From Zygnema cylindricum (Eukaryota > Streptophyta > Zygnematophyceae > Zygnematales > Zygnemataceae), in contig JBBHKE010003319.1 in assembly GCA_037447655.1 (NCBI GenBank), positions 1 to 62,000 of the forward strand: 62,000 bases of DNA. The letters are read 5' to 3'. This document shows positions 1 through 12,293 of this stretch, piece by piece. Both the position numbers and the translations under genes were made by a program. Position 1 is the first letter of the stretch. Each line of letters opens with the position of its first letter. Below the pieces are notes generated by a model. That model worked only from the letters and a program-made list of their open reading frames with translations. It was not told the DNA's origin and searched no databases.

Positions 1-1347
1 GCAAGACCAGCTTCAAGCTGAGTTCTCGCTATTTCCACCCCCTCTACACTTTGACATCTTGCTAAGGTATCGTGTGCAATTGACAATTTGCTCATTGTTT
101 CCAAAAAGCCTTCAAGATTCCATCGTGGACCTACGGCAATAGTTGCTTTTAGCTGCAAAAACGACAAACAGAATTACTAGGACCAATTGTTGTACCCGTT
201 GGAGATATTTTCCAGCCATAGAATTCAAACAAAGAGTTATAGCTAACATTCATAAATACAGTGGAAAATCAGGAATATAACAAAAATGCTCCTTGCATGA
301 CTACATGAACTGCAACAAATCCACATAAGTCTCTTCCATCTCAAAGTTTCTTTTTATTAAGATCAATAAGAATAGTCATAAACCACAGACTTTTCTGCCT
401 TTGCACACAACCAACTAAAACGAAATTTTCAATCGTTCACAATCCATTGTCGAATGTCTTAAGAGCACATTACAAGCAGATTACAGTTTTCAAAAAACAT
501 CTCCATCCACTTTCTAGTCCATTCGTTTCAAAAAACTATTGTCGTTTACCAATTAGCATGAATTCATGCTCAGATTCCTAACTGCAGGCTGGCGCAAAGA
601 CAGATAATTTGTACATGATATTATGACACTTTCCAGAGAAAACCCGAAAACACTACAAATTCTAAGCAACTAAACATCAATCATTTCAAAGTTGAAATCT
701 TTCCATTTAACAATTCAATTTTGTGTGAACATAATGAAGCACAATTGTATACATGCGACAACTTCCGCGGAGTTTACTATCCATAACATCCATCGCATGC
801 TATGGAGTCATGCTATGATGAATCGATAGCATCATGGCGCTATGGATATCCATGGCACAGCATGTTCAGTTGGTGAGACATTGACAGATTGCTGCTAATC
901 CAAACCAGAATCGTGGAACTCAAAAGTTAACCTATAAAACACGATTAGATAGGCCCGTGGCAACAAAGAGCCAACGAGCAAACGAAAACTGATTCTGGAG
1001 AGCAGGAGAAGATAAAACCAACAGCATCGTTGACCTCTCGACCTAGACAAATGTTGAACTCACCTTCATAGAAACGTACCTTAAGTTTATGCAACTTCCG
1101 TCCTTTCTTGTTATTAAGCATATTGTCCATTTCCATACATTGACAAGTAAAACATAAAGAAAGGGAAGCTCTCAACTCTCTCTTGGTCCTAAGTTGGGAA
1201 TAGACCACACTGAAGTCTTGTGGTGTTGAACAAACTCACTGCTTGCACGGTGCACAGAGCATCCAAGACGTCATGTTTGGATTCCAAACCAGGAGAGCTT
1301 GAAGAATCCTGTCCCCCAGGCAGAAGCATGAAAGATTCCTCTCCCAT
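1..1347 (-). CDS. Partial gene leaving the left edge, first two exons, product unknown
   Basis: Two exons are predicted. Exon 1 runs 1347 to 1240 (36 codons, beginning MGEESFMLLPGG) and ends at a GTGAGT donor. Exon 2 runs from 152 to the window edge after a TTTTTGCAG acceptor and is fully open (about 50 codons). Both borders are phase 0, so they join in frame. The joined protein begins with a short Ser-rich head and continues as a helical, Leu/Ala-rich stretch (for example GPRWNLEGFLETMSKL and IARTQLEAGL). The intron, 153-1239, holds nothing I recognise. A tiny upstream ATG-Ser-stop overlaps the chosen start out of frame. The pattern GP..NLE.FLE...KL loosely recalls N-terminal helices of exocyst EXO70 proteins, but the N-terminus is too short for a good match, so I do not name it. 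The exon structure is moderately secure; the function is unknown. Confidence 0.5.
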
Positions 1348-2167
1348 CAAGACATCAAGACCTTGTTTGGAACTTCAAATAATTTAAACCTAAAACAGTG
1401 ATGCAACCTAATCCTTAATTTCTTGGGTCTACCAGCTTCACCAGCTTCTACTAGGGTAATTACATGGACGCAATTACTGGAAATACTGGCCAGTAATCAC
1501 CGTCATCGTACAAAAAATGTAGTTTCCTGTAACCTGTAAACCTGTACAAAGCAGTACAGGTTTTTACGAATACTATGATTTCTGCGCTAGTAACGCCAGT
1601 TACAGAGCTCGTATAATTCCCCTATAGCTGAATAAGTCCCATTTTCACCATTTCCAGAACCTTCCAAATATCACCTCTATTCCAACCCCAGACGCCACAT
1701 GCCACTCCTGTGGTTCAAGTCACCATCCATTTCGACAAATTCTCCCCACCCTTCTCCATTCCCAACTCTCCCCTTTCTCATACCATTAACTCCTAACCCC
1801 CTTAAAACCTTGCCAAGCCACATAACAGCAAACTTCACATTATGTCAATCCGAAATTAGAAACTGTTTCTTCTTTATCACTTTCCAGATTGCAATACAAC
1901 CAGCATTTCCACTTCAGCATCTAATTCATCACTCTCCTGGATTTTCATCATAGTATTAAAGCAAAAAGGTATGGGAACGCTGTATGTGGTTACCCCATGC
2001 TATACCGGTAGTGTATGCAAAAAAACCATATAGTACCATGTGGGAGAGGGTCAACAGATATAGCGTTTCTGCGTGGTTTCGAACTTTTGTACTATGATTT
2101 TTATTGGTGACACACATCCACTGGTTCCAGATATTTTGCAGGGATTTCTGGTCAGCTCTCTATTTAC
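1348..2167. other. Intergenic stretch, likely 5' region of the left-edge gene
   Basis: No coding exon with credible splice borders was found. Because the gene at 1-1347 is read leftward, this stretch should hold its 5' UTR and promoter. I see no clear TATA box or other landmark. A C-rich, purine-poor run around 1690-1810 is the only compositional feature. Confidence 0.3.
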
Positions 2168-2254
2168 CTGTTGGTCTTCAAAATCGGACAATTCCAAAGC
2201 CGAATCCATTCTCTCACGTTCCATTTTATCGAGATTTGCTATGTCCTCCAGCAT
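2168..2254 (-). CDS. Possible isolated first exon (29 codons)
   Basis: An ATG at 2254 directly follows an in-frame TAA and opens 29 codons rich in charged residues (starts MLEDIANLDK, ends SDFEDQQ). It stops at a good CAG/GTAAAT donor at 2167. Codon use and acidic composition look protein-like. I could not find a partner exon: the only acceptor near the 1347 start has the wrong phase. It may be the first exon of a small gene, an alternative first exon of the left-edge gene, or chance. Confidence 0.22.
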
Positions 2255-3360
2255 TTAACCAGCTTCATATACCATCACACATTTCATGAATTCCTGTATG
2301 CACATTGGCCTTCCATAAACCAGCCAACCAGTAATAATAACCCTTTCACACCTCACCGCTTACTCTTACATGAAATCTTCGACCAAATACACATTGGACT
2401 GCTCTGCAACTAAAACAAAAAAAATGCTGATATAACGTGTTACTTAATAAAACAGAATCAAACTTGTAATAAAATGGAAAGGGCTGCCGGAGCCATGAAG
2501 TTAAACGCAAACTATGACACTTTACATCACTCCAACAATGAAACTCTCTTCCCTGTCCGCCTCCCTGCAATGAAATACACACACCATGACCACAATTAAT
2601 AAGGCGCAAGGCTAGGGGAGGAGAGGGGTTAGAGCTTCAGGTGTTATGATTATAAGGATGTCCACATTATGTCGTCATCATACAACTGACAAAAAGTTGA
2701 TTATGCATTTTTTAGAAAAAAATCTCTTGAGTACAAAAAATATAATTGACAAGCTATTCTAATACATTAAAATAAATAACTACTGACTGCATGTAAACAA
2801 TACCCTGGAAGAAAACAAATTGTAAAGCATTAACCTGCATTATTTAATTGGGAAATTATATGAACAGAGGGAAAGATTTCAGCTGACCGTCGCAGGAGCA
2901 TAAATCCATAATCCTTCCAATGGCTACAACCAACCTCCTATACGTTTTCACTAGGAGACTTCCCTCTTTCCTTCGCTTCCATTCTGTTCTTTCCTTTTCG
3001 AGTCTTTCAGGATTGCGCAGTTGCCACATCTGCGGACCGTACAGTACAATCCGTCCGGTTTTTATTCCGTTCACATTTATGTCGTCAGAACTTCTATTTC
3101 GTCAACAGTTGTACCGTCGACCTTTCTGTTAGATAAATCTGAGAGAAAGGTAGGAACGTAGAACGTCCGTTTAAACATAGTCTCAACTTTTTGCATTCTG
3201 AAGTCTTCAGTACAGTACTGTACTTAAAATCCGTCAATTTCACCGTATCAAAGTACAGAAAAACCGAACATAGTACACATTAACCGTAAAGAATTTGCGA
3301 ACGACCAGAAATGTTTAATAACTGTGTATCGAGAGCATCATGCCGATATTCATTATGGAC
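2255..3360. other. AT-rich intergenic stretch, nothing recognised
   Basis: Short open frames on both strands lack splice borders, known motifs or start context. No RNA gene or repeat structure is visible. Confidence 0.3.
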
Positions 3361-3596
3361 CTCTTTTGGCCTACCGATAACCGATATATTGGCAAGATTT
3401 ATCGGTACTGGTCAGAGGTCGCAAACGGTCAACCGAAGCCGTGACCGACCGTTAACCGACCGCCCGCGCCGGATCCGGAACGGATTCGGTTGCCAAATTT
3501 TGGGGGTCGGGCGGTTACGGTCGGTTGACTCACCAAGAAAAAAAAAACGGTCAGTTACGGTCGGTCAAACAAAAAACCAAAAAAAAAAAAAAAATT
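3361..3596. repeat. Fragment of a foldback-element arm (ACCGACCG-rich)
   Basis: The stretch GGTCAGAGGTCGCAAA followed by runs of ACCG/CGGT resembles the right arm of the inverted-repeat element at 4532-5265. It ends in a run of A. It looks like a one-armed or decayed copy of that family. The composition is strongly skewed to CCG/CGG steps compared with the AT-rich surroundings. Confidence 0.45.
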
Positions 3597-3666
3597 GTAC
3601 TTATTTTTTCCAACATTATTGTTCTTTGTACTTTTGGTATCGTGGAAGTACGTGGCATCATGATTA

Positions 3667-3970
3667 GCGTCGCAAATCTGACACAGTACTAACACTATTC
3701 ATTTCGCGAATCTTACAAAAAGATAATCCAACATTCATGTACTTTGTACTCTTTGGCATCGTGGAAATACGTGACATCATGATTAGCGTCGCAAATCTGA
3801 CACGGTACTGTAGTAAGCTATTTATTTCGCAAATCAAAGGGAACGCGACAAAGCGTCGCAAATCTGACACGGTAGTGCAATATTTAATTCGAAAATCTTA
3901 GGGAACGCGACAAAGCGTCGCAAATCTGACACGGTAGTACAGTATTCATTTCGCAAATCTTAGGGAACGC
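3667..3970 (+). repeat. Tandem repeat, about 62-66 bp units
   Basis: The string GCGTCGCAAATCTGACAC occurs at about 3667, 3787, 3853 and 3915, each followed by a GGTA-ATTCATTTCGCAAATC-like tail. The last three copies are head to tail with 62-66 bp spacing; the first is about 120 bp away. The array abuts the left end of the inverted-repeat element at 3971. Confidence 0.65.
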
Positions 3971-4493
3971 TACACCGTGAATCGCTATTAGCGTAATGAA
4001 ATAGATAGCGTAATGAAACAATTAGCGTTATTTACGCTAATTGGGAATGTCGTTTTTTTTGGAAATAATTTTTATTCTAATTTTTCGTACACTCTAATTT
4101 GCAAACTGCTTTGTAAAAAATTTCGGTGCAGAATATCTCCACACTACAATATGTGCATGTACGAAATTGTTCAAATCGTACGCCGTCGCATTTTTTTTTC
4201 ATCCGCGAATGCCGGAAAAAAATTACGCAATTACATGTTAGCGCGACTACGGGACAGCGTGAATATCTTTTCTGTACTTTTCAACTAAAAAAAGTACTAA
4301 ATTGTATGGCTCTGACAGACCGTACACCACACTATTTACGATGGCACTATATTAGAGTCATGAATCCTATTTTATGGAACACCTCAAATAACGTGTAGGA
4401 ACATTTAGAATGTCTAATTCTATTTGAGAATTTGCCCAAAAAAACAGGGTACCTCAATTAGCGACCAACACGCTAATAGCGATTCACGGTGTA
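3971..4493. mobile_element. MITE-like element with perfect 24-bp terminal inverted repeats
   Basis: The left end (TACACCGTGAATCGC...) and the right end are exact reverse complements over 24 bp. The interior is AT-rich and has no transposase frame, so this fits a non-autonomous miniature inverted-repeat element of about 523 bp. If the outer TA is counted as target duplication the element would suit a TA-inserting superfamily such as Tc1/mariner; this is inference. Diverged relatives of the same terminus occur at about 5290, 5700, 20911 and 21129. Confidence 0.7.
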
Positions 4494-4531
4494 CATATTG
4501 TAATTATTGGCTTATTCCGTCGTACATTGAT

Positions 4532-5265
4532 TAATTTTGTACTTTTTCGGTTACGGGCGGGCACGGTTAGTCGCGAAAAATCAAGATTCGGTTAATTTTT
4601 TGTTTTCGTAAACGACGGCCGGTTAACGGTTAACAATTTTGGAGCGTGACAAAACTCGGTCGGGCGTCGTTACTCAGATTTTGAAAAAAAAAAAACGGTC
4701 GGTTTCGGGTATGAATTTTTTTGACTTTTGCGACCTCTGGTACTGGTGTTATCGCGATAAAAAACCAATATTTATCGGTTTTTTATCGCGATAAAAAAGG
4801 TTCGAAAACTATCGGCAATATATTGTACGGTTCATACTGTGCAATTGTACGGTTAATTCTACGAGATTGTTATACGTGGCATGCAATGCTATATATAGTG
4901 AAAATTATAATACAATGTATTATGAAGTACTAATATATAGCATACCACATTCTTTCCCCCTTATCACAGATGAGGAATTTGGTACCGGAGCGATATATCA
5001 GGACCCCTCACCGTTTGATAATGACGATATGTCGATTATCCGGTACCCAACATTAGGTCAGAGGTCGCAAAAGTCAAAATTTTACATAACCGAAACCGAC
5101 CGTTTTTTTTTTTTTCAAAATCTGAGTAACCGACGCCCGACCGGGTTTTGTCACGCTCCAAAATTGTTAACCGTTAACCGACCGGCGTTTACGAAAATAA
5201 AAGTTAACCGAAACTCGATTTCTCGCGACTAACGTACCCGCCCGCAACCGAAAAAGTACAAAATT
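4532..5265. mobile_element. Foldback element with about 205-bp imperfect inverted arms
   Basis: The left arm starts TAATTTTGTACTTTTTCGG and the right arm ends with its complement at 5265. The arms run to about 4736 and from about 5061 and stay alignable through the CGGTCGGGCG and GTTAACGGTTAAC blocks. The loop also contains a local palindrome built on ATCGCGATAAAAAACC at about 4750-4795. There is no coding capacity. It lies 39 bp right of the MITE at 3971-4493. Flanks suggest a 3-bp TTA/TAA duplication at most, which is uncertain. Confidence 0.65.
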
Positions 5266-6734
5266 ACAACTCTCATTGTTATTAGCGTTAAGCATTTATT
5301 ACACCGCGAATCGTAATTATCGTAAATAAATAATTAATGTTATCCATCCTAATTTAGATTTTTTCGTTTTTTCAAACAAAAGTTTTACTCTAGTTTATCA
5401 ATAACTCTAATTTGGGTTTCTGTCCGCAATAATTATCCGCTTTTAATATCTTTTAGGTACACATACAGAATCTGACAAACGTACAATTTCACGTCATTAT
5501 GACGTTTTCACTACGCGGTTTGTGAAAACGCATTCTGTCAAAACATACAGTTTCACGTCATTATGACGTTTGCACTACGCGGTTTGTGAAAACGCAGTTA
5601 CATCATAACGGCATGTATTAAATCATTTTTTGTACTTTTTTCGTTAATACGGTACAATTTTGTAAGTAGGCCACACTATTTAAAACGGCACTATACTACA
5701 TCGCGAATCGTTATTAGTGTCAAAGTCACTAATTTGGGTTTTTAAAATTTTGATTTTTTTCCTCAAATAGGATACATGATTTTAATTTTTCCTTGACGTT
5801 AATTAAGGTACCGTACAAATTAGCGTAAAGCCTGAAAGTACAACATAATATAAATAGTGTGGTATACGGTTGATGTCGGACGGTACATAAATGTACCTTT
5901 CCAAGTGAAAATTTTCAAAAAATGAATTAAATCAAACGCTCACGCATAAGAACGTGCGCTAAAAAAAACAGGTTTAGTCTGACACGTAAATTAGTATTGC
6001 ATGTACGGATATAATAAATTCGCGACGGCGTACGATTTCAAACATTTTGTACGGATACATATATTAATGTATATAATCGTACGACAAATATTCAATTTTT
6101 GCTGTTCCCAAATTAGAATTAACGTCGAAATTAGAATACACCTTTTTTTTAATTTTCAAATTCTTAATTAGCATCAATTACGGTATATTTTCTTCAACAC
6201 TATTTAAACTTTGACACTAATAACAATGAGTGGTGTAGTGGTACATCTCCCTTTGCAAAAAAACAATTCGTGTACCTCTTCTTTTTACTATTTTGTCTTT
6301 TTGCAATCTCCCATAACGAATATTTTTTTTCCTCGACAGTCACCTCCTTCAAGAGATTTGTTCCTAATTTTGCGTGTAACTCTTAGATTAATGCTTATTC
6401 TCTCGCAAATCTATTTTTTTCTCTACAATTTTCGGACGATTTTTCTTTCGACTACGATACTATGTTTCGTTGGAATTTCATGCAAAAAAACAAACTAAAA
6501 TTTTCGGGTTTGTCAACAAAAAAAACATGGCGGTCGCAAATTTAATCCGCTCAAAATCGTTAATGCTCTCATATCATGGAATATGTTTGCGTTGCTGCAC
6601 AAATGATATGATGCCGCTGGTGTCAATAATCCAATCTTTTTTTTCTATTTCACAACCGCTCACGGATTCAACAATTATATTTATAATTGGGAAGGTTTAG
6701 CCATCAACAACATCATTTTAATAATCCATGTAAT
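5266..6734. repeat. AT-rich repeat block with MITE-end relatives and a 64-bp tandem duplication
   Basis: Two direct copies of a 64-bp unit (TTTCACGTCATTATGACG...GTTTGTGAAAACGCA) start at 5487 and 5551. Diverged forms of the 24-bp MITE terminus occur at about 5290 and 5700. The rest, including 5720-6734, is AT-rich with no credible exon. Confidence 0.5.
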
Positions 6735-6790
6735 TTCGTTGTGTTGTCGCGACCACGACCACGACCAACGTCGCGGTCGTGACCACCTCG
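6735..6790. repeat. Short CGACCA-type simple repeat with dyad symmetry
   Basis: GTCGCGACCACGACCACG is followed by its approximate complement CGCGGTCGTGACCAC, giving a small GC-rich hairpin in AT-rich DNA. No function is inferred. Confidence 0.4.
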
Positions 6791-8189
6791 GTCGTACCTC
6801 CTATTGCCCGTTGTCGTGATTTTTAGCACAAAATTGAGGATTATTATTGTAACAGTAATAACAAATTAAACTAATATATACATAGGTACCTAAGGAGTTG
6901 GAACATAAATCCACTAAATCAATTGATATCCGTGAAAGGGTCGTAGAGATCAGATATATACTTAGAATTATATATTAATTGAGGTTTTTAAGTGAATGTG
7001 TTGGGTCAAAATAGCGAGTGGGTATTTGTTGCAGCGGACTATTGGTGAAATTAGTGGAGTACCTTTATGCGCATTGTTTGTAGAGTGCGAAACTAGTAAG
7101 TCATTTTTGAAAATTTGTAGTTAGTTTCGAGCACTAGTTCGGAGTTCAACACCTTTTTCTCCGGAAAAACAGTGATGTTATTTGAGATTTTTTTAACTAA
7201 AAGCTAGCCTTGAGCGAATAATCCAAAATGGCGAAATGGATATTTGTATTGAAAATCTTTTACTAACAATTAGTATTTCATAATAGTTAATAGGGGAGAT
7301 TACTCTAGTAAGAGGAAAAACAAAAAGAGACCTAAAAGAGGGTTGAGCTAAAAGGCAAGAGACCAACCTATGTTATGTGAACTATAAATTGTTTTGAATA
7401 AACCTTGATTTTGAATGTGAGTGTTTCCTTTGTAAATTTGTATTTTCCAATTGATAAAATGCATGGATGAGAATTAATGTCGTAATGTGAATTTATCATA
7501 GTACGAAACAAGTTACATATGGTATAAAATCTTCGGTTAAAAGCCACAAAGACATTAATTCACCCCATGATGGGCGAGGGCTATTGGGGGTGGAATGGCG
7601 GACTCCATGAAATCATACATAAGAGAAGATTGACGCATAGATGTGTTAAATTGAATTGAATTTGGGCATGATTTCTTCAAGTGAGAAAAGTCCTTTATAT
7701 ACAAATCACACAGTGTTAATTACCGTGGAGTCGAAATGCGCTTTAGTGCGTTGTAACGTTCAGATCCTAATCTAGATTCTAATTGATTGTTTTGGGGCAG
7801 CAATGTACAACGTTAGGGAGACCTGAATCAATCAAGTGGATTTGGACAACTAGCGGAATAGAAATTACAATTACTCGACCAAAGAAAAGTAATTAAAAGG
7901 ATTGACAAATATAAAAGTATAATTACACGACCAAGGATATTAATTTAGGTGAAACTGACGAATAGAGGCATAAGACGTCACGATAACGAAAAGATAAAAA
8001 TGTAGGACGTAAATGAAATGACTTAGGGAACCGAAACAAACCATTATTTAGGACGAAAAGAAAAGTACAACGGAGAACCGACGCCAGATTACCGTTAACA
8101 CCTCATCAAAAACTAGGAAGTAGATTGAGATGAAAAGAAACGAAATACAACCATGAGGAGTAGGAGGAAGACAAAGGCTCAAGGAAAAG
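6791..8189. other. AT-rich stretch, no gene recognised
   Basis: No exon or motif is visible. Because the decayed copia pol at 8190-10535 is read leftward, this region could hold its 3' LTR, but I could not find a matching partner or polypurine tract. Confidence 0.3.
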
Positions 8190-10535
8190 CGATGTTGTTT
8201 CGAAATGGGGCCGATAGAGAGCCTTGGTGAGAAAATCGGCCACCTGATCTATGGATTCAACATAAATAAATTGGAGAGTACCATCCTCAACCCGCTCTTG
8301 AGAATAATGATACTAAATGTCGATGTGTCTCGTCCTCTTATAGTGAACAAGATTACGAATCAATGCAAAGGTTCCTTGGGAATCGGAGGACATATCAGTC
8401 GGTGCCGAAGGGGGAAACCCAAGCTTGGAGAGAAGAGCTCGAAGCCACACGACTTCTTTGGCGGCGTGGCATGCGGCCATATATTCGGCCAGAGTGGTGG
8501 AACATGTGGTGGTGGGTTGCTTTCTGCATGACCAAGAAATGAATCCATTGCCCAAAAAAAACCACAAGCTTGTAGTGGTACAACGAGAAAGATCGTCTTG
8601 GGCCCAATTTGAATCAACGAAACTGATTAGAGCACTGGAGCCAAAGGAGGAGTATGTGAGACCACGAGATTTAGTGCCTTGCCGATAACGGAAAACAAGT
8701 TTTGGGGCAACGAGATGGTAACGGGATGGACGGGACGTTGCAAAAGCTGGGTAAGTTTTGTGACAGCTGTAGCAATGTTTGGGCGAGTGGCTTACATGAC
8801 ACGCATAAGAGCACCGACCATGGAGTGATAAGTAGCACGAAAGGAGGGGGCGAGAACTGAGTTATGGGAAGTAGAAAAAGAGCATTGGCATCTGAGGAGA
8901 AAAGGAAGATCAATTCGCCATGCCAAAGCGGTATAAAGGATCAGAGATGAAGGTTTCTTGGGAGAGACAAAAGGTTTTGATGGAGCGGTCACGAAGAACC
9001 TGGATGCCCAAGTAATAGGTGAGTTCGCCAATATCGGTCATGTCAAAGTGGCTTTCAAGTAAGTATTTCACGGTAGATATTTCAAAGAGGGAAAGGTCAC
9101 CAAGAATAAGATCATCAAAAACAATGGCGAAAATAACGAGGGGCCAGAGTCATAAGAGTAAATGATAAAGTCGGCATCAATTCTAGTAAAGCCTCCTTTA
9201 CGCATGATTGCATCTATGGTGTGATTCCATACACGAGGGGATTATTTCAAGCCATAGATAGTTTTGACGAGGTGAAAGACGAGGTGTTCAGACCATGGGG
9301 AAATGTAGCCTTCATGTTGATGCATAGAAATGTCTTCTAAAAGAACATTATTTAAAAAGGCATTCTTGACATCCATTTGGTGAACATGAAAATCATGTTC
9401 ACCAGCCAAAGCAAAGAGAGTGCGGATAGATTTACTACTGAGGCATAGGTTTTTGTAAAATCAATACCTTCAATTTGCAAGAAACCCCTTAGCCACCAAG
9501 CGAGCTTTATACTTGTCTTACGATCCATCCGGCTTTTGTTTTACAGGAAAAATTCACTTGGAGCCGATTATTTTTTGTCCAAGAGGAAGGGGAACGAGGT
9601 TCCATGTTTTGTTGGCGATTGGGGCATAGTACTCGACATCAACATCATTTTTCCAAAGGGAGCCATCCGGGTGTTTTAAGGCAATTTTGAGAGAGAGAGA
9701 GGGGGCGGAATGAGAGAGGCAGAGGCCCCGACTGAGTAGCATAGGCAGGAGAGGCATGCGCTAGAGAGGTAGTAGGAGGGAGGCGCCCGAGCGCAAAGGA
9801 CCGCGATGTGATTGAGAAGGAGGAGACTCATGAAGAGATGTGGAGGGAAGTGTATCAAAGAGGGGTCATCAGGGGAATGAGAGATGGAAAGAGAGAGAGC
9901 ATCGGAGGTGTAAATCGGCTCTTCAGAGGTTGTGGATGGAAGGAGAGGAAGAACAAATGAGTGATTCAATGAAGTGATTGGAGCAGCACCTGTAAGACAT
10001 AGGAGGGAGGGGAAGACGGTGTTAAAAAAAGGAGTGGAGATGGGCGAGATAGAGGGGAGAGAGAGAGAGAGAGAGAGGCTAGGAGTGGGGAGAACCGGCG
10101 GATTCAGATGCGAGGGTTTGAAATTGTAAGGTAAGAAAGATCTCTTGGGTAAGGGTATGTTGGGAAGGAGGGAGGAGTGAGGGAGAGGGAGATGAGAGAG
10201 GGGGAAAGGCAGATAGAGGAGGGCGGGGGGGGGGGAGTGAGGGGCGCAGGAGACAAGGTTTGAAGAAGTGGCGTCTCGTTGAAGGTTACTTCCCTAGTAG
10301 TGAGGACGCGTCGCTGATGCGGACACCAGATGCGATACGCTTTGGAATTTGAAACGTGCCCAACGAATACGCCGCGATGGGCGTGAGCGCCCCATTTGCC
10401 GTTGTATTCCAAAAGATCTTTATAACACGCCTCAGATCCAAAGATTTGAAGGTGGCAAATATCGGGTTTCACAAAGGACCATGTTTCCATGGGTGTAATT
10501 TGACATAGGACGCCATTGGGACAAAGATGGGTCAT
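8190..10535 (-). pseudogene. Decayed Ty1/copia pol fragment (integrase C-terminus, RT, RNase H)
   Basis: Read leftward, the fragments follow copia pol order. At 10535-10260 is the integrase C-terminal region (KPDICHLQIFGSEAC, then GVFVGHVSNSKAYRIW). A purine-rich, low-complexity linker follows to about 9680. The RT start is near 9660 (ALKHPDGSLWKNDV, NKTWNLVPLP). An RT active-site relic with FDD stands in place of YVDD near 9100. RNase H at about 8570-8310 includes TTLAEYMAACHAAKEVVWLR. Many stops and frameshifts break it. The sequence differs from the other copia elements in this window, so it is a separate and older lineage. Gag, protease and both LTRs are not recognisable. Confidence 0.85.
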
Positions 10536-10990
10536 TGCTCGGAGTGAGTTGCTTAATGTGAGTGGTTGGGAGTGAATTGCTCAAGTGAGTAACTAGAAGT
10601 GAGTGGCCACGAGTGAGCAGCTCGGACTGATTGATTCGGAGTGAAAGGCTCGAAGTGAGTAACTAGGAGTGAGTGGCTTGGAATAAGAGGTTATGAGTGA
10701 GTAGTCTGGGTTGAGTGGCTCGAAGTGAGAGGCCTCAAGCGGGTGGCTCAAAGTGAGTGGAGGAAATGGCTTGACGTGAGAATAGCTAAAAGTGAGTCGC
10801 TCCTATTAAATGGCTCGAAGTGAAGGACTCAGAGCAATTGGCTCAATGTGAGGAGCTCCGGTCATGTGGCTAAGAATATATGACATGGGAGAGAATGGCA
10901 AGGCGAGAATGACTCGAATACAAGGTGCTTAAAAGTTAATGGGTCAGAATGCGCTGAACAAAGAGAGAGGCTCACTGGGAGAGGCTGGGA
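10530..10990. repeat. Degenerate minisatellite, GAGTGAGTGGCTCGA-like units
   Basis: About 460 bp consists of imperfect units of roughly 14-16 bp built around GTGAGTGGCTCGA, with variants such as GTGAGTAACTAGGA and GTGAAAGGCTCGAA. It abuts the right end of the copia fragment. No open frame runs through it. Confidence 0.65.
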
Positions 10991-12293
10991 GTATGGTGCT
11001 GTAAGTGACCAGCTCACAGTGATAACATTAAAATTAATAGTTTGGAATTTGTTCTTGATATGTACCTTTGTTAAGCAAACAGCTCTTTACATATCATAGT
11101 GTATACTACAAACGTCATTGGAGACATTTTCTGTGACAACAAACAGTTTTAAGGAGGGGTAAACTATAAATCAATGTTTTGTAGTTAAACCATTATGGAT
11201 TAAGCTTCAGCCAAAGTTGCTGAGGGTGCTCAAGCCATAAACAATCAGAAACAATCCACGATGTGCAATTACACTTCTATTGCGTACAAATCAGACCAGC
11301 AAATCAGCTGTCTATTGAGAATTAGGTAAATGTCAGATATGAAGAGGAAACATGTACAACACTGCGTCATTGCATATCAACATTGATAGGTCAAAATATA
11401 CATCACAACAATAACAAATGTAACAAATCCTCTTTGATGAACATATCAAGAAATTAAATCTCGAAAGATTCTTCCATCAATGTTCACTGAGATTGAAATA
11501 TAGCATGAGACGAGATCGTATAGCTATGTGCTCAGCCAGACTGGACTACTTAACATACGTTTACATCAATTATTTAACACAACTAGATGGCTTTTTTTTG
11601 GTAAAAAATTTGGCAAGATAAACAGGAATTATCATAACCTGAAAAAACACTAATGTGAAGATCATTGAATCTGAGAGGGTACCCTGACAAGGAACAGCAC
11701 CCCATTGCTATTACTGGAAAAGGGTTCAGAATCCCAACCGTCATCCAAAAAGGGTGCTCAGGAAAAAGTGTAGGCTACGCATAGGGGAGTTGAGCAACTG
11801 ATGTAGGAAGAACTGCAGACACATTTAGCCCCCCTACTTTTAGCTACGTTTGAGAACAAAAAAAAAAATGTAGCCATCAGACTTACCAGCTATTATTCCA
11901 GAAAAATGCTTGTCAAAAAACCAAGCCTAAAATGAGGAATAATTATTAAATAGCTTTACCTCTTATAGCTTAGTTACTGACAATAACATACAAAAGGAAG
12001 AAGAAAAAAAGTGCGCATGCCCCTCCTGTGACTAACTTGTGCCAGCATCAATCATAATTTCTGATGCATGATCTATCCAAATTCCTATTCAATGACCGTG
12101 CAGCTCAATCTGCCACAGGACCACATAGAAACTAATCTTGCTATCTTCTAACAGCTTTTCGATACATCCCTTAAACATTCCTCAAAATCAAAAGAATCAA
12201 CCTTAAGTGCATCATTGTCCAGAGAAACATGAGCAGCTCTCAGCTAACATTTGTTGCTCTATCAGTTGTCCCACAGAAAGCATTATATACCTG
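10991..12293. other. 3' flank of the PAS-receiver gene
   Basis: No exon or repeat was recognised. The 3' UTR and polyadenylation region of the leftward gene ending at 12294 should lie here, but I cannot place the cleavage site. Confidence 0.35.

Noticed and set aside
945-1208. 87-codon minus-strand frame in the first intron of the left-edge gene
   Set aside because: It lies within the predicted intron, has no homology I recognise and lacks good splice borders.
1-1347. Naming the left-edge gene EXO70
   Set aside because: The resemblance is limited to a short helical pattern and the expected longer N-terminal helices are missing, so the name would not be supported.
10530-10990. CRISPR-like repeat array
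   Set aside because: Units are degenerate, contiguous and without unique spacers, in a eukaryotic context.
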